Positions 6,032 through 6,107 of a DNA stretch of 6,107 nucleotides are shown here, in pieces. The notes beneath the pieces were generated by a model. It saw only the letters and a list, made by a program, of their open reading frames with translations. It did not search any database and was not told the origin of the DNA. Within the stretch, counting starts at the first letter, position 1; each line of letters opens with the position of its first letter. The stretch comes from Sphingomonas sp. Its GTDB lineage: Bacteria; Pseudomonadota; Alphaproteobacteria; Sphingomonadales; Sphingomonadaceae. Both the position numbers and the translations under genes were made by a program. The stretch covers positions 1 through 6,107 of the forward strand of contig JASLBO010000275.1 in NCBI GenBank assembly GCA_030146605.1, read 5' to 3'.

Positions 6032-6107
6032 CGTGACTCGGGTGTGGTGAAAGCAGGTTCCGCCGGGGACGCCGGCAGTCGCTTCGCGGTTTCGCGTACA
6101 CTTTTGG
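6032..6107. other. Sequence after the pump gene, no gene seen
   Basis: A small hairpin, GCCGG-GGACG-CCGGC (6062-6076), and a second, CGCG-GTTT-CGCG (6085-6096), precede a TTTT near the window edge (6102-6105). The hairpins are short and the T-run is separated from them, so a terminator is only a weak possibility. No start of an outer-membrane factor is visible. Confidence 0.3.

Noticed and set aside
6097..6102. TACACT near the window end as a -10 box
   Set aside because: There is no acceptable -35 box at the right distance (the matching position reads GGCAGT), and the window ends too soon to judge.

Overview
The window looks like part of a chromosomal multidrug-efflux locus. Everything is on the + strand. 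In order it holds the C-terminal two thirds of a TetR-family repressor (1-370), a regulatory gap with a strong-looking promoter and two operator-like palindromes in inverted orientation (538-598), a long 5' leader, a small protein of unknown function (866-1264), an RND periplasmic adaptor (1261-2535), a sphingomonad-type inverted repeat (2594-2680) and a full-length RND inner-membrane transporter (2714-6031). The window ends 76 bases past the transporter's stop, and no outer-membrane factor gene is seen.

The left part (1 to about 3890) suggests a sphingomonad (Alphaproteobacteria). It has high GC, frequent TAT, GAT, CGT and CTC codons, and the paired repeat with core CCTTCGACAAGCTCAGG, which is common in Sphingomonadales intergenic regions. 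The layout of repressor, promoter with operators, small protein, adaptor and pump reads as a repressor-controlled tripartite efflux operon. The TetR protein would sit on the palindromes and occlude the promoter. Binding of a pump substrate would release it. Adaptor and pump would then join an outer-membrane channel encoded elsewhere.

The most notable signal is inside the transporter gene. Codon use changes abruptly at about 3890-3980, exactly over the conserved segment that encodes the proton-relay Asp-Asp motif. Before it, Tyr is 8 TAT to 5 TAC; after it, 19 of 19 are TAC. CGT vanishes, CGG rises from 1 to about 16, CTC-dominant Leu becomes CTG-dominant, and GAT vanishes. The reading frame and all proton-relay residues are intact, so the gene is either a natural mosaic made by homologous recombination or an assembly chimera joining two organisms at a conserved stretch. 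The right half also carries an unusual 60-residue hydrophilic tail ending in 15-bp tandem repeats. I see no clearly new biological system. The mosaic pump, the small protein in the operon and the leader are the items worth checking.
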